Positions 32,857 through 42,366 of a stretch of 64,000 nt of DNA are shown piece after piece (positions within the stretch are counted from its first letter, which is position 1; the number at the start of each line of letters is the position of its first letter). The stretch spans positions 5,543,001-5,607,000 of the forward strand of contig NZ_CP098755.1 in NCBI RefSeq assembly GCF_023746555.1. Direction: 5' to 3'. The notes beneath the pieces were generated by a model. That model made no database searches. It worked only from the letters and a program-made list of their open reading frames with translations, and had not been told where the DNA came from. The DNA comes from Brevibacillus ruminantium. Lineage in GTDB: Bacteria; Bacillota; Bacilli; Brevibacillales; Brevibacillaceae. A program made the translations under genes and the position numbers.

Positions 32857-34008
32857 TTACCGCTGTTTCAGCAAATGAGACAGCGGTATGCGATTGTACG
32901 TGTGCAGGTAGCCGTTGACATCCACAACAATCTGAAATCGTTCTCCATTGTAATCAAATTGGGCAGTACCCGTTTGTCTTTCCACGGTCTTATTGTAGGT
33001 TCTCATGCTTATTTCCACTGTTCCGGTCTTCTGATACTGCTTCACATGTTCATTGCCAAGCAGCTTTTGGATGAATTCGGCTGCTTTTTGTCTGTAAAAA
33101 GCCTCCGTTTGCGTACTATTTTTCGGCTCTTCCCTGAAAGTTGGAGAACCAAAGGAGCCGTAATCCAATAGCTCTCCTGTCGTACTGTCAAACTGCATCG
33201 CGGCAAACATCTTCCCCTTGTCGTCAAAATTTCCGGTTTCATGGAGCGCGATCCCCCATACTCCGCGAATTTGCCCGTTGTCTGTCATCGGGCTTTTGGA
33301 ATACCCCGTCATTTTCAGGCTTTTCAGAAGCGGTTCTGCCTCCAATAATTTTTGATAGCTTTGCTGAACATGCTTGGGCAAAGGTTCCTCTGCTTTGTCA
33401 GGAGCAGGTGTTGCGGAGCCCCCTGCACCGCTTTGCGTGGTCGGGGATACTTGTGGAGACAGCTCTGCGCCATCTTCCGGCTTCTGCTGTTTTACTACAG
33501 GAATGTCCAGCTGCCCCGTTGTCTTTGGATCTATCACATTATTGCCAAACGCCACCTTTGCATGCAAGGTAAACTTGTCTGGCAAAGGCTCCGTGAATTC
33601 GATATTCCGTATCCCTTTAAAAAGGTTTCCGTTTACCCGCTCCACTTCTTGATTGCCTTTGTAAGGAACGGGCTTGTCGGAATTATCCACGGTAAATTGC
33701 CAAAGCTTGATTGTCTGGGCCATTTTGAGAGCTTCTGCTTCATTCTGGGCATTGGGTATCTGGATGGCATAACCGATATCCATGCGCGAGCCGTCAAAGA
33801 AGACTTCGTTCACCGTCACTGTCATTCCGTTCACCGTCACACTTGGATTGGCCTGTGCGGCTTTTGTCTGTGCTCCGGTTGCGGTTTTCACAGGAGCCGC
33901 TTGCACGGTTGATGTCTCCCCCGGAAGGACTGCCGATATGCCTGCAACTGTGACCACGCCCGCCAAAAATAGACGGCCGATTGTCTGCGATGTCCGTTTA
34001 TTTGCCAT
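32857..34008 (-). CDS. Secreted protein related to the outer domain of the neighbouring anti-sigma factor
   Basis: A 383-residue exported protein. Residues 1-38 form a signal peptide (SQTIGRLFLAGVVTVAGISA, then AQAA-type cleavage TVQAAP). Residues about 55-180 closely match the extracellular part of the anti-sigma factor encoded upstream: VTVNGMTVTVNEVFFDGSR, DIGYAIQIP, IKLWQFTVDNSDKPVPYKG. The C-terminal 150 residues (from QSYQKLLEAEPLLKSLKMTG) differ and are unrecognised. The start at 34008 is set by AGAGGAGA. It probably arose by partial duplication and is cotranscribed with the sigma/anti-sigma pair. It may compete for or modulate the same signal. Confidence 0.75.
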   Translation of the reverse strand: MANKRTSQTIGRLFLAGVVTVAGISAVLPGETSTVQAAPVKTATGAQTKAAQANPSVTVNGMTVTVNEVFFDGSRMDIGYAIQIPNAQNEAEALKMAQTIKLWQFTVDNSDKPVPYKGNQEVERVNGNLFKGIRNIEFTEPLPDKFTLHAKVAFGNNVIDPKTTGQLDIPVVKQQKPEDGAELSPQVSPTTQSGAGGSATPAPDKAEEPLPKHVQQSYQKLLEAEPLLKSLKMTGYSKSPMTDNGQIRGVWGIALHETGNFDDKGKMFAAMQFDSTTGELLDYGSFGSPTFREEPKNSTQTEAFYRQKAAEFIQKLLGNEHVKQYQKTGTVEISMRTYNKTVERQTGTAQFDYNGERFQIVVDVNGYLHTYNRIPLSHLLKQR

Positions 34009-34029
34009 TATGATCTCTCCTCTTTTCAT

Positions 34030-35190
34030 CTATTTGTTTTGACTGTCCGCTTTGAGCGGAATGGTTACGGCCTTCTCCGTTTCCTCAACGCCGTTCATGC
34101 TGGGGATGAGCTTGACGGACTCCGGTCTTTCCCGAAGTGGAATGACAAACCTTCTCCAGATTCCCTTTTCGTCCCAAGTGAGGGTTTCTTCCACCTCTTC
34201 GATAGCCTCTCCTTTGTCGTTTAACAGCCTGTACGCAGGCTCATACGGTTTGTCGTCCGGCGGAATCTCTTTGAGCAAAATGGTCGTTGAAGCCGGGGTA
34301 AGCTTTACCGATTCCACTTCAAATACATAGCCGTTTTGCATGGTCTTGGAAATATTCAGGGACAGCTCTGCGCTGTCTCCCGGCTTCATCTGTTTTACCA
34401 CCGGGATGTCCAGCTGCGCGGATGTCTTTGGATCTGCCAGATCATCGTCAAACGCCACCTTCGCGTGCAAGGTAAACTTGTCTGGCAACGGCTCTCTCAA
34501 TTCGATATGCTTTATCCCTGCAAACAGGTTTCCGTCCACCCGCTCCACATCTTGACTGCCTTTGTAAGGAACAGGCTTGTCGGAATCGTCCACGGTAAAT
34601 TGCCATATCTTGATATTGCGGGCGATTTTGAGAGCTTCTGTTTCATTTGCGGTTTCGGGCATCTGGATGGCATAGCCGATATCGATGCGCGAGCCGTCAT
34701 AAAACACTTCGTTCATCGTCACTATAATTCCGTTCACAGTCACGCTTTGACTGGACGGTGCGACAAGCCCCTTTTCCCCGGCGATATGCAAGGTTTCATC
34801 CTTGAACAGGGAAAAAACGGATCGGATGAGCGGAATGCTTTTCAGCTTTTCGGCCATCGTCGGTGACGAGAAACCGGCAGCAGGCAAGATGACAAAGAGG
34901 AAGCAGGCAGCGGTCGCCACAAACATCCATTTTCTCGCGACGTTTCGCGGACGAACGGGGGCTTTCGCGGTCCCTGCCGTTTCAAACAATGTTTGCCTGA
35001 TTCTCTCCCGCGTGCCTGGATCTGGGGAAAGGACCTCTCTTTCTCGTTCAAGCCCCTGTACGACCTCGAAGAAACTGGGAAATTCCCGTTCAAGAGCAGC
35101 ACTTCGCATATCCGTCCGGGGTTCCATTACCTGCTTGGCTAGCTGCTCCATCTGCTCAGATAAAGCTGTTTTTTTCCTGTCGCCGTTCAT
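34030..35190 (-). CDS. Membrane anti-sigma factor with DUF4179-type domain
   Basis: A 386-residue single-span membrane protein. Residues 1-85 are cytosolic, one transmembrane helix lies at about 88-108 (WMFVATAACFLFVILPAAGF), and a large outer domain follows with VTVNGIIVTMNEVFYDGSR, typical of DUF4179 proteins. It overlaps the ECF sigma gene by 35 bases, the usual coupling of a sigma factor and its anti-sigma. It should sequester the sigma factor at the membrane until an outside signal arrives; the signal is unknown. Confidence 0.85.
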   Translation of the reverse strand: MNGDRKKTALSEQMEQLAKQVMEPRTDMRSAALEREFPSFFEVVQGLEREREVLSPDPGTRERIRQTLFETAGTAKAPVRPRNVARKWMFVATAACFLFVILPAAGFSSPTMAEKLKSIPLIRSVFSLFKDETLHIAGEKGLVAPSSQSVTVNGIIVTMNEVFYDGSRIDIGYAIQMPETANETEALKIARNIKIWQFTVDDSDKPVPYKGSQDVERVDGNLFAGIKHIELREPLPDKFTLHAKVAFDDDLADPKTSAQLDIPVVKQMKPGDSAELSLNISKTMQNGYVFEVESVKLTPASTTILLKEIPPDDKPYEPAYRLLNDKGEAIEEVEETLTWDEKGIWRRFVIPLRERPESVKLIPSMNGVEETEKAVTIPLKADSQNK

Positions 35191-35731
35191 TCATATCCCC
35201 CCATCCGTGTAATTTGCCTTTCAGCTTTTCCAGAGCCCGGTAGAGCCGGTTTTTCACTGCGCTTTCACCCATCTCCAGAATTTCTGCGACCTCGACGAGC
35301 GTACAGTCCGCGAAAAACCTCAGCATGATGATCTCTCGCTCCGTCTCAGGCAACTGCTGCAAAGCGGATAACAGATCAATTTGAATCGCTGTCCGCTCGG
35401 CATGTCCCTCCGATCGTTCGGTCTGTATGATATCCAGCTCCGTCTCCTTCGGCCGCCGTCGAAGTCTCCGGTTTTCGTCCAGCAGCACACGCTTTGCAAT
35501 CTGAAACAGCCAGGTGGAAAAAAGCGATTCTTCCCGGTAGCTCGACAGTCCATTCATGGCTTTCAAAAAGGTGAGCTGTGTCAAATCTTCTGCATGCGAC
35601 CTCCCCACCTTGAATGCAAAATAGCGGTAAATTCGTTCAAAATAAAAATCGTACAGCGGAGCAAAATCCTCGCGCTTCCGTTTGGCTCGCGAAACCCAGT
35701 AGGCCGGGTCAAAAGGCGTCGACTCTTCCAC
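35156..35731 (-). CDS. ECF RNA polymerase sigma factor
   Basis: A 191-residue sigma-70 family ECF factor. Region 2 (residues 22-92) contains FYFERIYRYFAFKVGRSHAE, DLTQLTFLKAM and the STWLFQIAKR motif; region 4 (residues 118-172) contains LPETEREIIMLRFFADCTLV and GESAVKNRLYRALEKLK. It is followed by its membrane anti-sigma with overlapping frames, and then by the secreted paralogue. Autoregulation is likely; CGTCTAA about 40 bases upstream of the start resembles an ECF -10 but no matching -35 was found. Confidence 0.93.
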   Translation of the reverse strand: MEESTPFDPAYWVSRAKRKREDFAPLYDFYFERIYRYFAFKVGRSHAEDLTQLTFLKAMNGLSSYREESLFSTWLFQIAKRVLLDENRRLRRRPKETELDIIQTERSEGHAERTAIQIDLLSALQQLPETEREIIMLRFFADCTLVEVAEILEMGESAVKNRLYRALEKLKGKLHGWGDMNERRQEKNSFI

Positions 35732-35821
35732 TTCCCTCCCTCACTCCCTTCACATGAATTAGACGCCATCCTTTTGGGGATCGACACATCATTTTTGGAA
35801 ATCGAAAAGAATGCAGAAATC

Positions 35822-35852
35822 AAAAAAAGCGGCCGATTACACGCCGCTTTTT
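35822..35852 (-). terminator. Terminator of cls
   Basis: GCGGC (35829-35833) pairs with GCCGC (35843-35847), with seven As on one side and five Ts on the other. It lies about 90 bases after the cls stop, and on the minus strand ends in T7. Confidence 0.75.
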
Positions 35853-35939
35853 CCTGTCAATTCCTGCTGTGTACTTTGCCTCCCTGCTACTGCCCGCCCG
35901 CTTTGCCTTCATCCCTTCAACAGCCTGGCCATTCACGCC

Positions 35940-37391
35940 CTACAAAATCGGCGACAACAACCGCGTCAGCGACTCCTGCAGCCGCGCTTTCAGCGGGCGA
36001 TTTTCATACTCCTCCCGGGTCACCTCGTGACACTCCTTCAAATCGTCCATAAATATCCGCTCCAACCGCTCTGCCGTGGCTGAATCGAACAAAAACGCAT
36101 TGGTCTCAAAGTTAATCTTAAAGCTCCGGATATCCAGATTGGCCGTCCCGACCGACGCGATCTGTCCATCGACGACGATTGATTTGGCATGAAGAAATCC
36201 TTTTTCATATCGAAAGCAGCGCACGCCGCTCTTGAGCAGCTCACCCAGGTAGGATTGCGAAGCCCAGTAGACCAGCTTGTGATCCGCTCTGCCGGGAATC
36301 ATGACCCGAACATCGACGCCGGACATAGCCGCCATTTTTAATGCCGTGAGCAGGCTGTCATCCGGGATCAGATAGGGCGATTGCAAATAAATCCGTTCCT
36401 TGGCATTGTAGATCATCTTGAGATAGCCATGCTTGATTTGCTGCTTTTCCGAGTTGGGACCGCTGGAGACGATCTGTACGCCCACCTTTCCCGTTCCATG
36501 AATCACAGGGAAATAGCGCACCTCGTCCTTCAACCGCCTCTGCCCCTGCGCCGTCAGATTCCAGTCCAGGTAAAAGCGTGTCTGCAGCAAATGGACGGCA
36601 TTCCCGGTCATCTTCATATGCGTGTCCCGCCAGTACCCCAGCTTTTTATCCATCCCGAGATATTCATTCCCGACATTAACCCCCCCGATAAAGCCGATGA
36701 CACCATCGATGATGACGAGCTTGCGATGGTTGCGGAAATTGACCCACAGGTTCACATAAGGGATCGGTGATCGGAAAAATGAAGCCACTTCTCCGCCTGC
36801 CTCCACCAACGGCCGGAAAAAACGCGGCGTCAGCTCCGAAGAACCGATCGCGTCGTACAGCAGCCGCACCTGTACTCCTTGCTTCGCCCGCTCGGTCAGA
36901 GCCTGGATCAGCCGCTGTCCCAGTTCGTCTTTACGGATAATGTAATACAGCAAATGGATATGATCTTCTGCCTTTTCTATACAGGAAAACAGGGCTTCGA
37001 ATTTGCTATGCCCCTCCGTATACAGCTCGATTTCATTGTCTTGGGTAAACAGGGCGTCATCGCTGACCATATTCATGCGGATCATATTTCGATAATCGAC
37101 GATAGCCGGATCGTGAAAGTGAATCTCACCTTTCTCGATCTGCTGTTTTTGCTCCTTCAAGGCCGACCGATAACGGGAAAATTCCCCTTCTCTCAGTTTA
37201 TACAGCTTTTTTCGCGACAATCTCTGTCCAAACAATAGATAAATCACAAACCCTACACCAGGTAAAAACAATAAGACCATCAGCCAGGCCCAGGTCGAGG
37301 CGATATTGCGCCTTTCCATGAAAATCAAGACTGCTGCCAACAACAGATTGAAGATAGATAAGACCGTATAAAATTGCTGAAACAGCTCCAT
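35940..37391 (-). CDS. cls: Cardiolipin synthase
   Basis: A 483-residue phospholipase D-superfamily enzyme that joins two phosphatidylglycerol molecules into cardiolipin at the membrane. Two N-terminal transmembrane segments (FYTVLSIFNLLLAAVLIFM and WAWLMVLLFLPGVGFVIYLL) are followed by two HKD motifs, HRKLVIIDG with GFIGGVNVG and HAKSIVVDGQ with SVGTANLD. The start at 37391 (MELFQQFY) is preceded by AGGGGGGA and gives the family length; the frame is open to 37487 but without a better site. Confidence 0.93.
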   Translation of the reverse strand: MELFQQFYTVLSIFNLLLAAVLIFMERRNIASTWAWLMVLLFLPGVGFVIYLLFGQRLSRKKLYKLREGEFSRYRSALKEQKQQIEKGEIHFHDPAIVDYRNMIRMNMVSDDALFTQDNEIELYTEGHSKFEALFSCIEKAEDHIHLLYYIIRKDELGQRLIQALTERAKQGVQVRLLYDAIGSSELTPRFFRPLVEAGGEVASFFRSPIPYVNLWVNFRNHRKLVIIDGVIGFIGGVNVGNEYLGMDKKLGYWRDTHMKMTGNAVHLLQTRFYLDWNLTAQGQRRLKDEVRYFPVIHGTGKVGVQIVSSGPNSEKQQIKHGYLKMIYNAKERIYLQSPYLIPDDSLLTALKMAAMSGVDVRVMIPGRADHKLVYWASQSYLGELLKSGVRCFRYEKGFLHAKSIVVDGQIASVGTANLDIRSFKINFETNAFLFDSATAERLERIFMDDLKECHEVTREEYENRPLKARLQESLTRLLSPIL

Positions 37392-37675
37392 CGTGCGGAT
37401 TCCCCCCTGTTCCCATGCTGTTATCTTTTCTTCTACAGTCACATGCCCGCCTCGTTGCGACTCCGCTGCACTTCTTTTGATCTCCATTTTACACGAAGCC
37501 GCCCCAGTTACCTAATTTTTACTGGCAGCTATCTATTCCTCCTATAGAGTCATGAAAACGACACAAGGCCTGCCTTTTCAAATACAAACTCTCCAAAATG
37601 GGTTTCAATCCCAAGAACTTGTGGTAGTTACTATGTAGAATCCATCACCCGTACTTACCTGAGAGGAGAACGACC

Positions 37676-39100
37676 ATGACTATACGAAAGAAAGTATTAC
37701 TCGGCTATGCATCTCTTATCATATGCCTGCTCCTGGCCTCATCGATTGCGTTGTTTCTGATGAACAAAATCGAAGGAAAGGCAGAAGAGATTGATGCAAA
37801 CTGGATGCCCAGTGTTCTGGTGCTTGGCAGTTTGAGTGAGAACATCTCCAACCTTCCAGCCGTTATTTCCGAGATCGGTTTGGAAAGTAAAATTGAGAGA
37901 ATCAGCCAGTTGGAGATTGAAGCAAATACGATTTTAAAAGAGATCGAGAGAGACCAAAAGATATATGAACCTCTGATCTCTTCCGATGCGGAAAAACAAC
38001 TATATCACATATTTTTGGATAGCTGGGAGGTCTACAAGGAGAAAATCCCCCACGTCCTGCAAATCGCAAGAGATAACGACTCGGCTAAAACAATCGCAGC
38101 GATCAATGACACCTTTTCACACTGGAATAAGGCAAATGAAGGGATTAAGGACCTCGTGGCGTTGAATGGAAAAGGAGCCAGTGAAGCCACCGTGGGTGCC
38201 GTTTCCCTGAACCAAACCGGATTGACGATTGTCATCTTGATCAGCTTGCTGGCCCTCATCATCGGTGTGGTGCTTGCTTTGATTACGATGCGCGATATCA
38301 AAAGAGTGACACAGCAGATTCAGCATTCCTCCGGAAGCGTGGCCAGCTCCTCGGAAGAGATTTCGGCCAGTATTGAAGAGGTCGCCAGCGGCAGCCAGCA
38401 TCAAGCTGCGTCTGTCGCCCTGGTGTCCGATATGATTGAACAAATGAATCAGGCCATCAACCAGACAGCTGTGAACATTGAACAGACCAATGAGTTCGTG
38501 AACAAGACAGTCACTGTTGCGTACAGCGGCGGAGAAATGATGGAAAACTCCATCGACGGCATGAAAGATATCACGGCCAAAGTAGATGAGCTGCTGACCA
38601 ATTCGCAGCGGATCGACCGAATTACCAGCTCGATTCAGGATATCGCCAATCAGACGAATCTGCTCGCCCTGAATGCATCCATCGAGGCAGCCCGGGCTGG
38701 TGAGCATGGAAGAGGCTTTGCCGTCGTAGCCAGTGAAGTGGGCAAATTGGCCAAACAAAGCAGCACGGCGACGAAGGAGATTATCGATCTGATCAGCGAA
38801 ATGCAGACCAGCACCCAAAAAACAGTGGAAACCGTGGGCAATGGGAGTGCACTGGTCTCCCAAGCCTACCAATCCTTTGATGAAATCGTACGCTTTGTAA
38901 AAGAGACGTCCTCGCGTATCGCCGAGGTAGCGGCCAGTTGCGAGGAGCAAAGCGCGCAGATCGCAGAAGTGCTGAAAGCTGCCCAAAATATCGCAGCCGT
39001 CACCGAAGAGACCTCAGCCAGCACAGAAGAAACCTCGAATGCAGTGGTTGATCTGGCGAAGATGGCGGAAAATCTGAACCAACTGGTGGCAAAGTTTTAA
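37676..39100 (+). CDS. Methyl-accepting chemotaxis protein without an evident HAMP domain
   Basis: A 474-residue chemoreceptor. The first transmembrane helix is at 9-28 and the second at about 182-203 ([20 protein letters not shown]). The 150-residue outer part is a four-helix-bundle type sensor. The signalling domain has the conserved tip [20 protein letters not shown] and [15 protein letters not shown]. After TM2 only [19 protein letters not shown] leads into the coiled coil, so a HAMP domain is missing or reduced to a stub. AGAGGAGAA precedes the ATG. It stands alone; the ligand is unknown. Confidence 0.9.
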   Translation: MTIRKKVLLGYASLIICLLLASSIALFLMNKIEGKAEEIDANWMPSVLVLGSLSENISNLPAVISEIGLESKIERISQLEIEANTILKEIERDQKIYEPLISSDAEKQLYHIFLDSWEVYKEKIPHVLQIARDNDSAKTIAAINDTFSHWNKANEGIKDLVALNGKGASEATVGAVSLNQTGLTIVILISLLALIIGVVLALITMRDIKRVTQQIQHSSGSVASSSEEISASIEEVASGSQHQAASVALVSDMIEQMNQAINQTAVNIEQTNEFVNKTVTVAYSGGEMMENSIDGMKDITAKVDELLTNSQRIDRITSSIQDIANQTNLLALNASIEAARAGEHGRGFAVVASEVGKLAKQSSTATKEIIDLISEMQTSTQKTVETVGNGSALVSQAYQSFDEIVRFVKETSSRIAEVAASCEEQSAQIAEVLKAAQNIAAVTEETSASTEETSNAVVDLAKMAENLNQLVAKF

Positions 39101-39135
39101 GCACAGAAACGCCTGTCTTCACCATACTGCATGCA

Positions 39136-39172
39136 AAAAAGACGGAGCCCTTTCGGGGATCTCCGTCTTTTT
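39136..39172. terminator. Bidirectional terminator between the chemoreceptor and htrC
   Basis: A 12-bp stem, AAAAAGACGGAG (39136-39147) with CTCCGTCTTTTT (39161-39172), plus an inner CC/GG pair separates the two convergent genes. Confidence 0.93.
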
Positions 39173-39213
39173 GCTTATCTGCCCGCCTCCAATGCAGCGA
39201 TCAGTTGAATCAT

Positions 39214-40434
39214 TTAGTTTTGGTTGCTGGGGGCGTCCAGAGTAACTGTTGTCGTTTTCTCGAATCCATCGCGATAGTAGGTGATTTCCATTTTCTCGCC
39301 CGGTTTTTTATTCAGTGTCAGGTATTTGCGCAACTGTGCACTGTTGTTCATCTCTTTGCCGTCTACCTTGACGATGACGTCATACTGCTGCAGTCCGGCT
39401 TTGCCTGCTGCCGAGAATTTGCCGACAGGTCGGCTGACGACAACCCCTGCTTTTACGTCATTAGGGAGGTGGAGTGTCTCTTTCCAATGATAACGAGGCA
39501 CACTGGTCAAATCATAAGGGGCAATACCCAGCTCGGCCCGCTTCAGCTCGCCGTACTGAATCAGATCGTTCACAATCTTTTTCACGTCGTTGATCGGGAT
39601 GGCAAATCCAAGGCCCTCAACGCCCGTTTTGGAAATCTTCATCGTATTGATCCCGATTACCTGGCCGCGAATATTCACCAGGGCACCGCCGCTGTTACCG
39701 GGGTTGATCGCTGCATCTGTCTGCAAGACGTCCAGCTCCCAGTCATCTTGACCGTCGTCGTTGATATCAATCGGCATGGAACGATTCAATGAACTGATAA
39801 TACCTTGGGTAACGGTGCGGGAAAACTCCAGGCCCAGCGGGTTCCCGATCGCAATCGCCGGCTCGCCGACGCGGAGCGTGCTGGAATCACCCAGCTCAGC
39901 GACCTTCGTCACTTTAGACCCGTCAATTTCAAGCACAGCCAGATCGTTGAAGGCATCTGCGCCCAGGACCTTGGCGTCGACGGTGTCACCGTTTGGCAGG
40001 GCCACCTGGATTTTGTTTCCGCCAGAAATGACGTGGTTGTTGGTAATGATCCGTGCTTTTCCATCTTTCTTTTCAAAGATGACACCGGAGCCTTCTCCTC
40101 TTTGCACTTGCTCTTGGTTGAACCAGTTGACGACCTTGCGGGTGTTAATCACCCCGACTACCGCATCCTCGGCCTTTTCCACGGCATCCACAGTAGCAGA
40201 GCTGACCTCAACCGATACCGGCTGGGCAAAAAGATTGGCCGCCGGATTGCTCATCGCATTGGCTGTCCCTGGCTCTACCATAGAAATATATCCTGATTTG
40301 GAGAGAGTCGGCAGCATCAAGAGAACAACCATTCCTCCAATCACCGCTGAGGTAATGGAAGTCATCACCATACGTCCCATTCCAGACTGACGCTTTTTCC
40401 GTTCCACATGAGCCATGTCATCGTAAAATCCCAT
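39214..40434 (-). CDS. htrC: HtrA-family membrane-anchored serine protease
   Basis: A 406-residue DegP/HtrA protease with one N-terminal transmembrane anchor (residues 24-42), a trypsin-like domain and one C-terminal PDZ domain. The triad is visible: His in IITNNHVIS, Asp in AFNDLAVLEID and Ser in AAINPGNSGGALV. The PDZ starts near residue 300 (GVVVSRPVGKFSAAGKAGLQ). It degrades misfolded exported proteins. It lies 3' of walJ, as the htrC/yyxA gene does in Bacillus, separated by a 195-base gap that may hold its own promoter. Confidence 0.93.
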   Translation of the reverse strand: MGFYDDMAHVERKKRQSGMGRMVMTSITSAVIGGMVVLLMLPTLSKSGYISMVEPGTANAMSNPAANLFAQPVSVEVSSATVDAVEKAEDAVVGVINTRKVVNWFNQEQVQRGEGSGVIFEKKDGKARIITNNHVISGGNKIQVALPNGDTVDAKVLGADAFNDLAVLEIDGSKVTKVAELGDSSTLRVGEPAIAIGNPLGLEFSRTVTQGIISSLNRSMPIDINDDGQDDWELDVLQTDAAINPGNSGGALVNIRGQVIGINTMKISKTGVEGLGFAIPINDVKKIVNDLIQYGELKRAELGIAPYDLTSVPRYHWKETLHLPNDVKAGVVVSRPVGKFSAAGKAGLQQYDVIVKVDGKEMNNSAQLRKYLTLNKKPGEKMEITYYRDGFEKTTTVTLDAPSNQN

Positions 40435-40629
40435 GGTTTGCGCTCTCCTTTCTCTAGTACCTAGCTTTTCAGATTTTGCATTTCGGTATACCTTATGTGT
40501 GTGTCCTTCCTTTTTGACACTCTCAGTATACGTCCTCTTTTCGGCAAAATCGCGTGAGAATTATGGAAAGGTTGTGGAACTGCTGGGGCGCCCCTTTGGC
40601 GATGGCGACTCCTCTTTTTGCTGCAACTG

Positions 40630-41418
40630 CTACAAGATTTCGAGCTTGGTCGGCCGGTCCGGATAGGTCTCTTTCAGGTGAATATCGTCTCCTACCTTCA
40701 GGCCGCTCTCCTCCAGAATCCCTTTGACCGTCAGATGCGCCAGGTCGATCATGTTGTTCTCTCTGCTCAAATGAGCGAGGTACACTTTTTCGGACCGGCC
40801 CTGCAAGATATCGATCATCGCTTCCCCTGCCGCTTCGTTGGACAGGTGGCCGACATCGCTCAGAATCCGCCGTTTGATGCTCCACGGATACTGGGACATG
40901 CGAAGCATTTCCACATCGTGATTGGATTCAAATACGTAGGCATCGGCGCCGCGGATGGTCTCCTTGATCCGGTCGCTGACATAGCCCAAGTCTGTCGCGA
41001 CACTCAGCTTCTTCTGATTGTGATAGAAACAGAAACCCATCGGCTCGACTGCATCGTGGGAGATTCCGAAAGACTCGATCCCCAAGTCCTCCAGCTCTTT
41101 CTTTTCGCCCACTTCAAAAAACAGCTTCTGCTCCTCTCGCAGTGTCCCGATCTGCCCGTCCAGTTCCGTCCACGTTTTTTGGTTGGCATAGATCGGCAGA
41201 TTGTAGCGGCGAGCCATCACGCCAATTCCTTTGATATGGTCAACATGTTCATGCGTCACCAGGATTGCGCTCAGTTCTTTGGGATCGACACCAATCTCCC
41301 GCAAGGCCGCCTCTGCCTGTTTTCCGGTAATCCCGACATCGATCAGGACAGAAATCCGATCGGTTGCCACGTAAATCGCGTTGCCGGTACTGCCGCTGGC
41401 CAATACACTAAATCTCAC
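40630..41418 (-). CDS. walJ: MBL-fold DNase-like protein WalJ (YycJ)
   Basis: A 262-residue metallo-beta-lactamase-fold protein with VTHEHVDHIKG, an aspartate in SVATDLGYV and HLSREN near the end. YycJ/WalJ is linked to coordination of cell division and DNA replication and has been described as a 5'-3' exonuclease acting in mismatch repair in Bacillus. The GTG at 41418 (VRFSVLASGSTGNA) gives the family length; the longer frame to 41538 is rejected. It is the last of the walRKHIJ genes, 163 bases after walI. Confidence 0.93.
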   Translation of the reverse strand: MRFSVLASGSTGNAIYVATDRISVLIDVGITGKQAEAALREIGVDPKELSAILVTHEHVDHIKGIGVMARRYNLPIYANQKTWTELDGQIGTLREEQKLFFEVGEKKELEDLGIESFGISHDAVEPMGFCFYHNQKKLSVATDLGYVSDRIKETIRGADAYVFESNHDVEMLRMSQYPWSIKRRILSDVGHLSNEAAGEAMIDILQGRSEKVYLAHLSRENNMIDLAHLTVKGILEESGLKVGDDIHLKETYPDRPTKLEIL

Positions 41419-41580
41419 CAAAAATCCCTCTTCTCTCACTGACACGTACCCAGAAACCAAATGCAGAAGACCCTGTGTCGATCCTTTTCCTGCCTCGGCG
41501 ATGTACCTGCCACCCTGAAAAAATGTTGTTTCTCTCATCTACAAAATTCCATTTTATGGAACCTAGGTCGATTCGATTTG

Positions 41581-42366
41581 CTATTTCCCCGGGAAATAAG
41601 TCGTAACCAATGGCCGCTCCTGTGCGCCCGTAAAGCCATTCACAAAATGCTGCTTTCCGTCGTGAATGATCCGCCATACCGGAGCCAATACCTGGATCTC
41701 CGCATCGAAGGACCCATAGTAACCCAGACTCACATTCTCAATCCGCTCACCCGGATGGATAATCTGCTTCTCCACAAGCGAACGAATCGCCGCATAGCCA
41801 GAGATGATCGGCCTGCTCTGCCCCTGGCTGCGAATATTCAAATAGGTTTGCCGGTATCCCAAAATATTGCCGTCCGCCAGGTATACCTCCAACGGTGCGA
41901 CAAACAACGGCAGCTTGTTGTACATCTGCCAGTACAGCAGCCTCCCCTGATTGGATTGATACAAATCGGCCATGTACTGATCGGCGTACATCATGCGCGG
42001 CCCTATTTGGCGCAAAAGCTCTGTCGGAGTAATCTGGCCGCGGATGGGAATCGGCGGGTCCAGTCTTGCCGCCAATGCCATTTTTTCTACCGTTGCCTGA
42101 ACCCCGTTCATTTCCTGCATCTCAATCGGGCCGATCCCGGTATACTCGGCATCCAGATGTGTCATATCAGGGGTTTCGGTTGGCACCTCTGCATCCAGCG
42201 CCACATTGTGCTGCCGTAGATAGTCTTCCAATTCCCATTTTTCGCTTTGTCCAGCCTCCGGACTTTGCCAATAGCCTCCCCGCGTGGCGTAGACCTGATA
42301 GCCCAGAAACACGTCCAGCATGAGAAAAGCCCAGATCAAGATCGTCTTGGTTTTACTCCAATCCAT
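41581..42366 (-). CDS. walI: WalK regulator WalI (YycI)
   Basis: A 261-residue membrane-anchored protein with one N-terminal helix (TKTILIWAFLMLDVFLGYQV) and an outer YycI domain. With WalH it forms a complex that binds WalK and restrains its kinase activity. It overlaps walH by 14 bases, in the conserved order walR-walK-walH-walI-walJ. Confidence 0.93.
   Translation of the reverse strand: MDWSKTKTILIWAFLMLDVFLGYQVYATRGGYWQSPEAGQSEKWELEDYLRQHNVALDAEVPTETPDMTHLDAEYTGIGPIEMQEMNGVQATVEKMALAARLDPPIPIRGQITPTELLRQIGPRMMYADQYMADLYQSNQGRLLYWQMYNKLPLFVAPLEVYLADGNILGYRQTYLNIRSQGQSRPIISGYAAIRSLVEKQIIHPGERIENVSLGYYGSFDAEIQVLAPVWRIIHDGKQHFVNGFTGAQERPLVTTYFPGK

Noticed and set aside
37615-37640. ACTTGTGGTA match to the att-like core
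   Set aside because: Only ten bases match, it lies on the chromosomal side of rlmH, and the flanks differ; probably chance.
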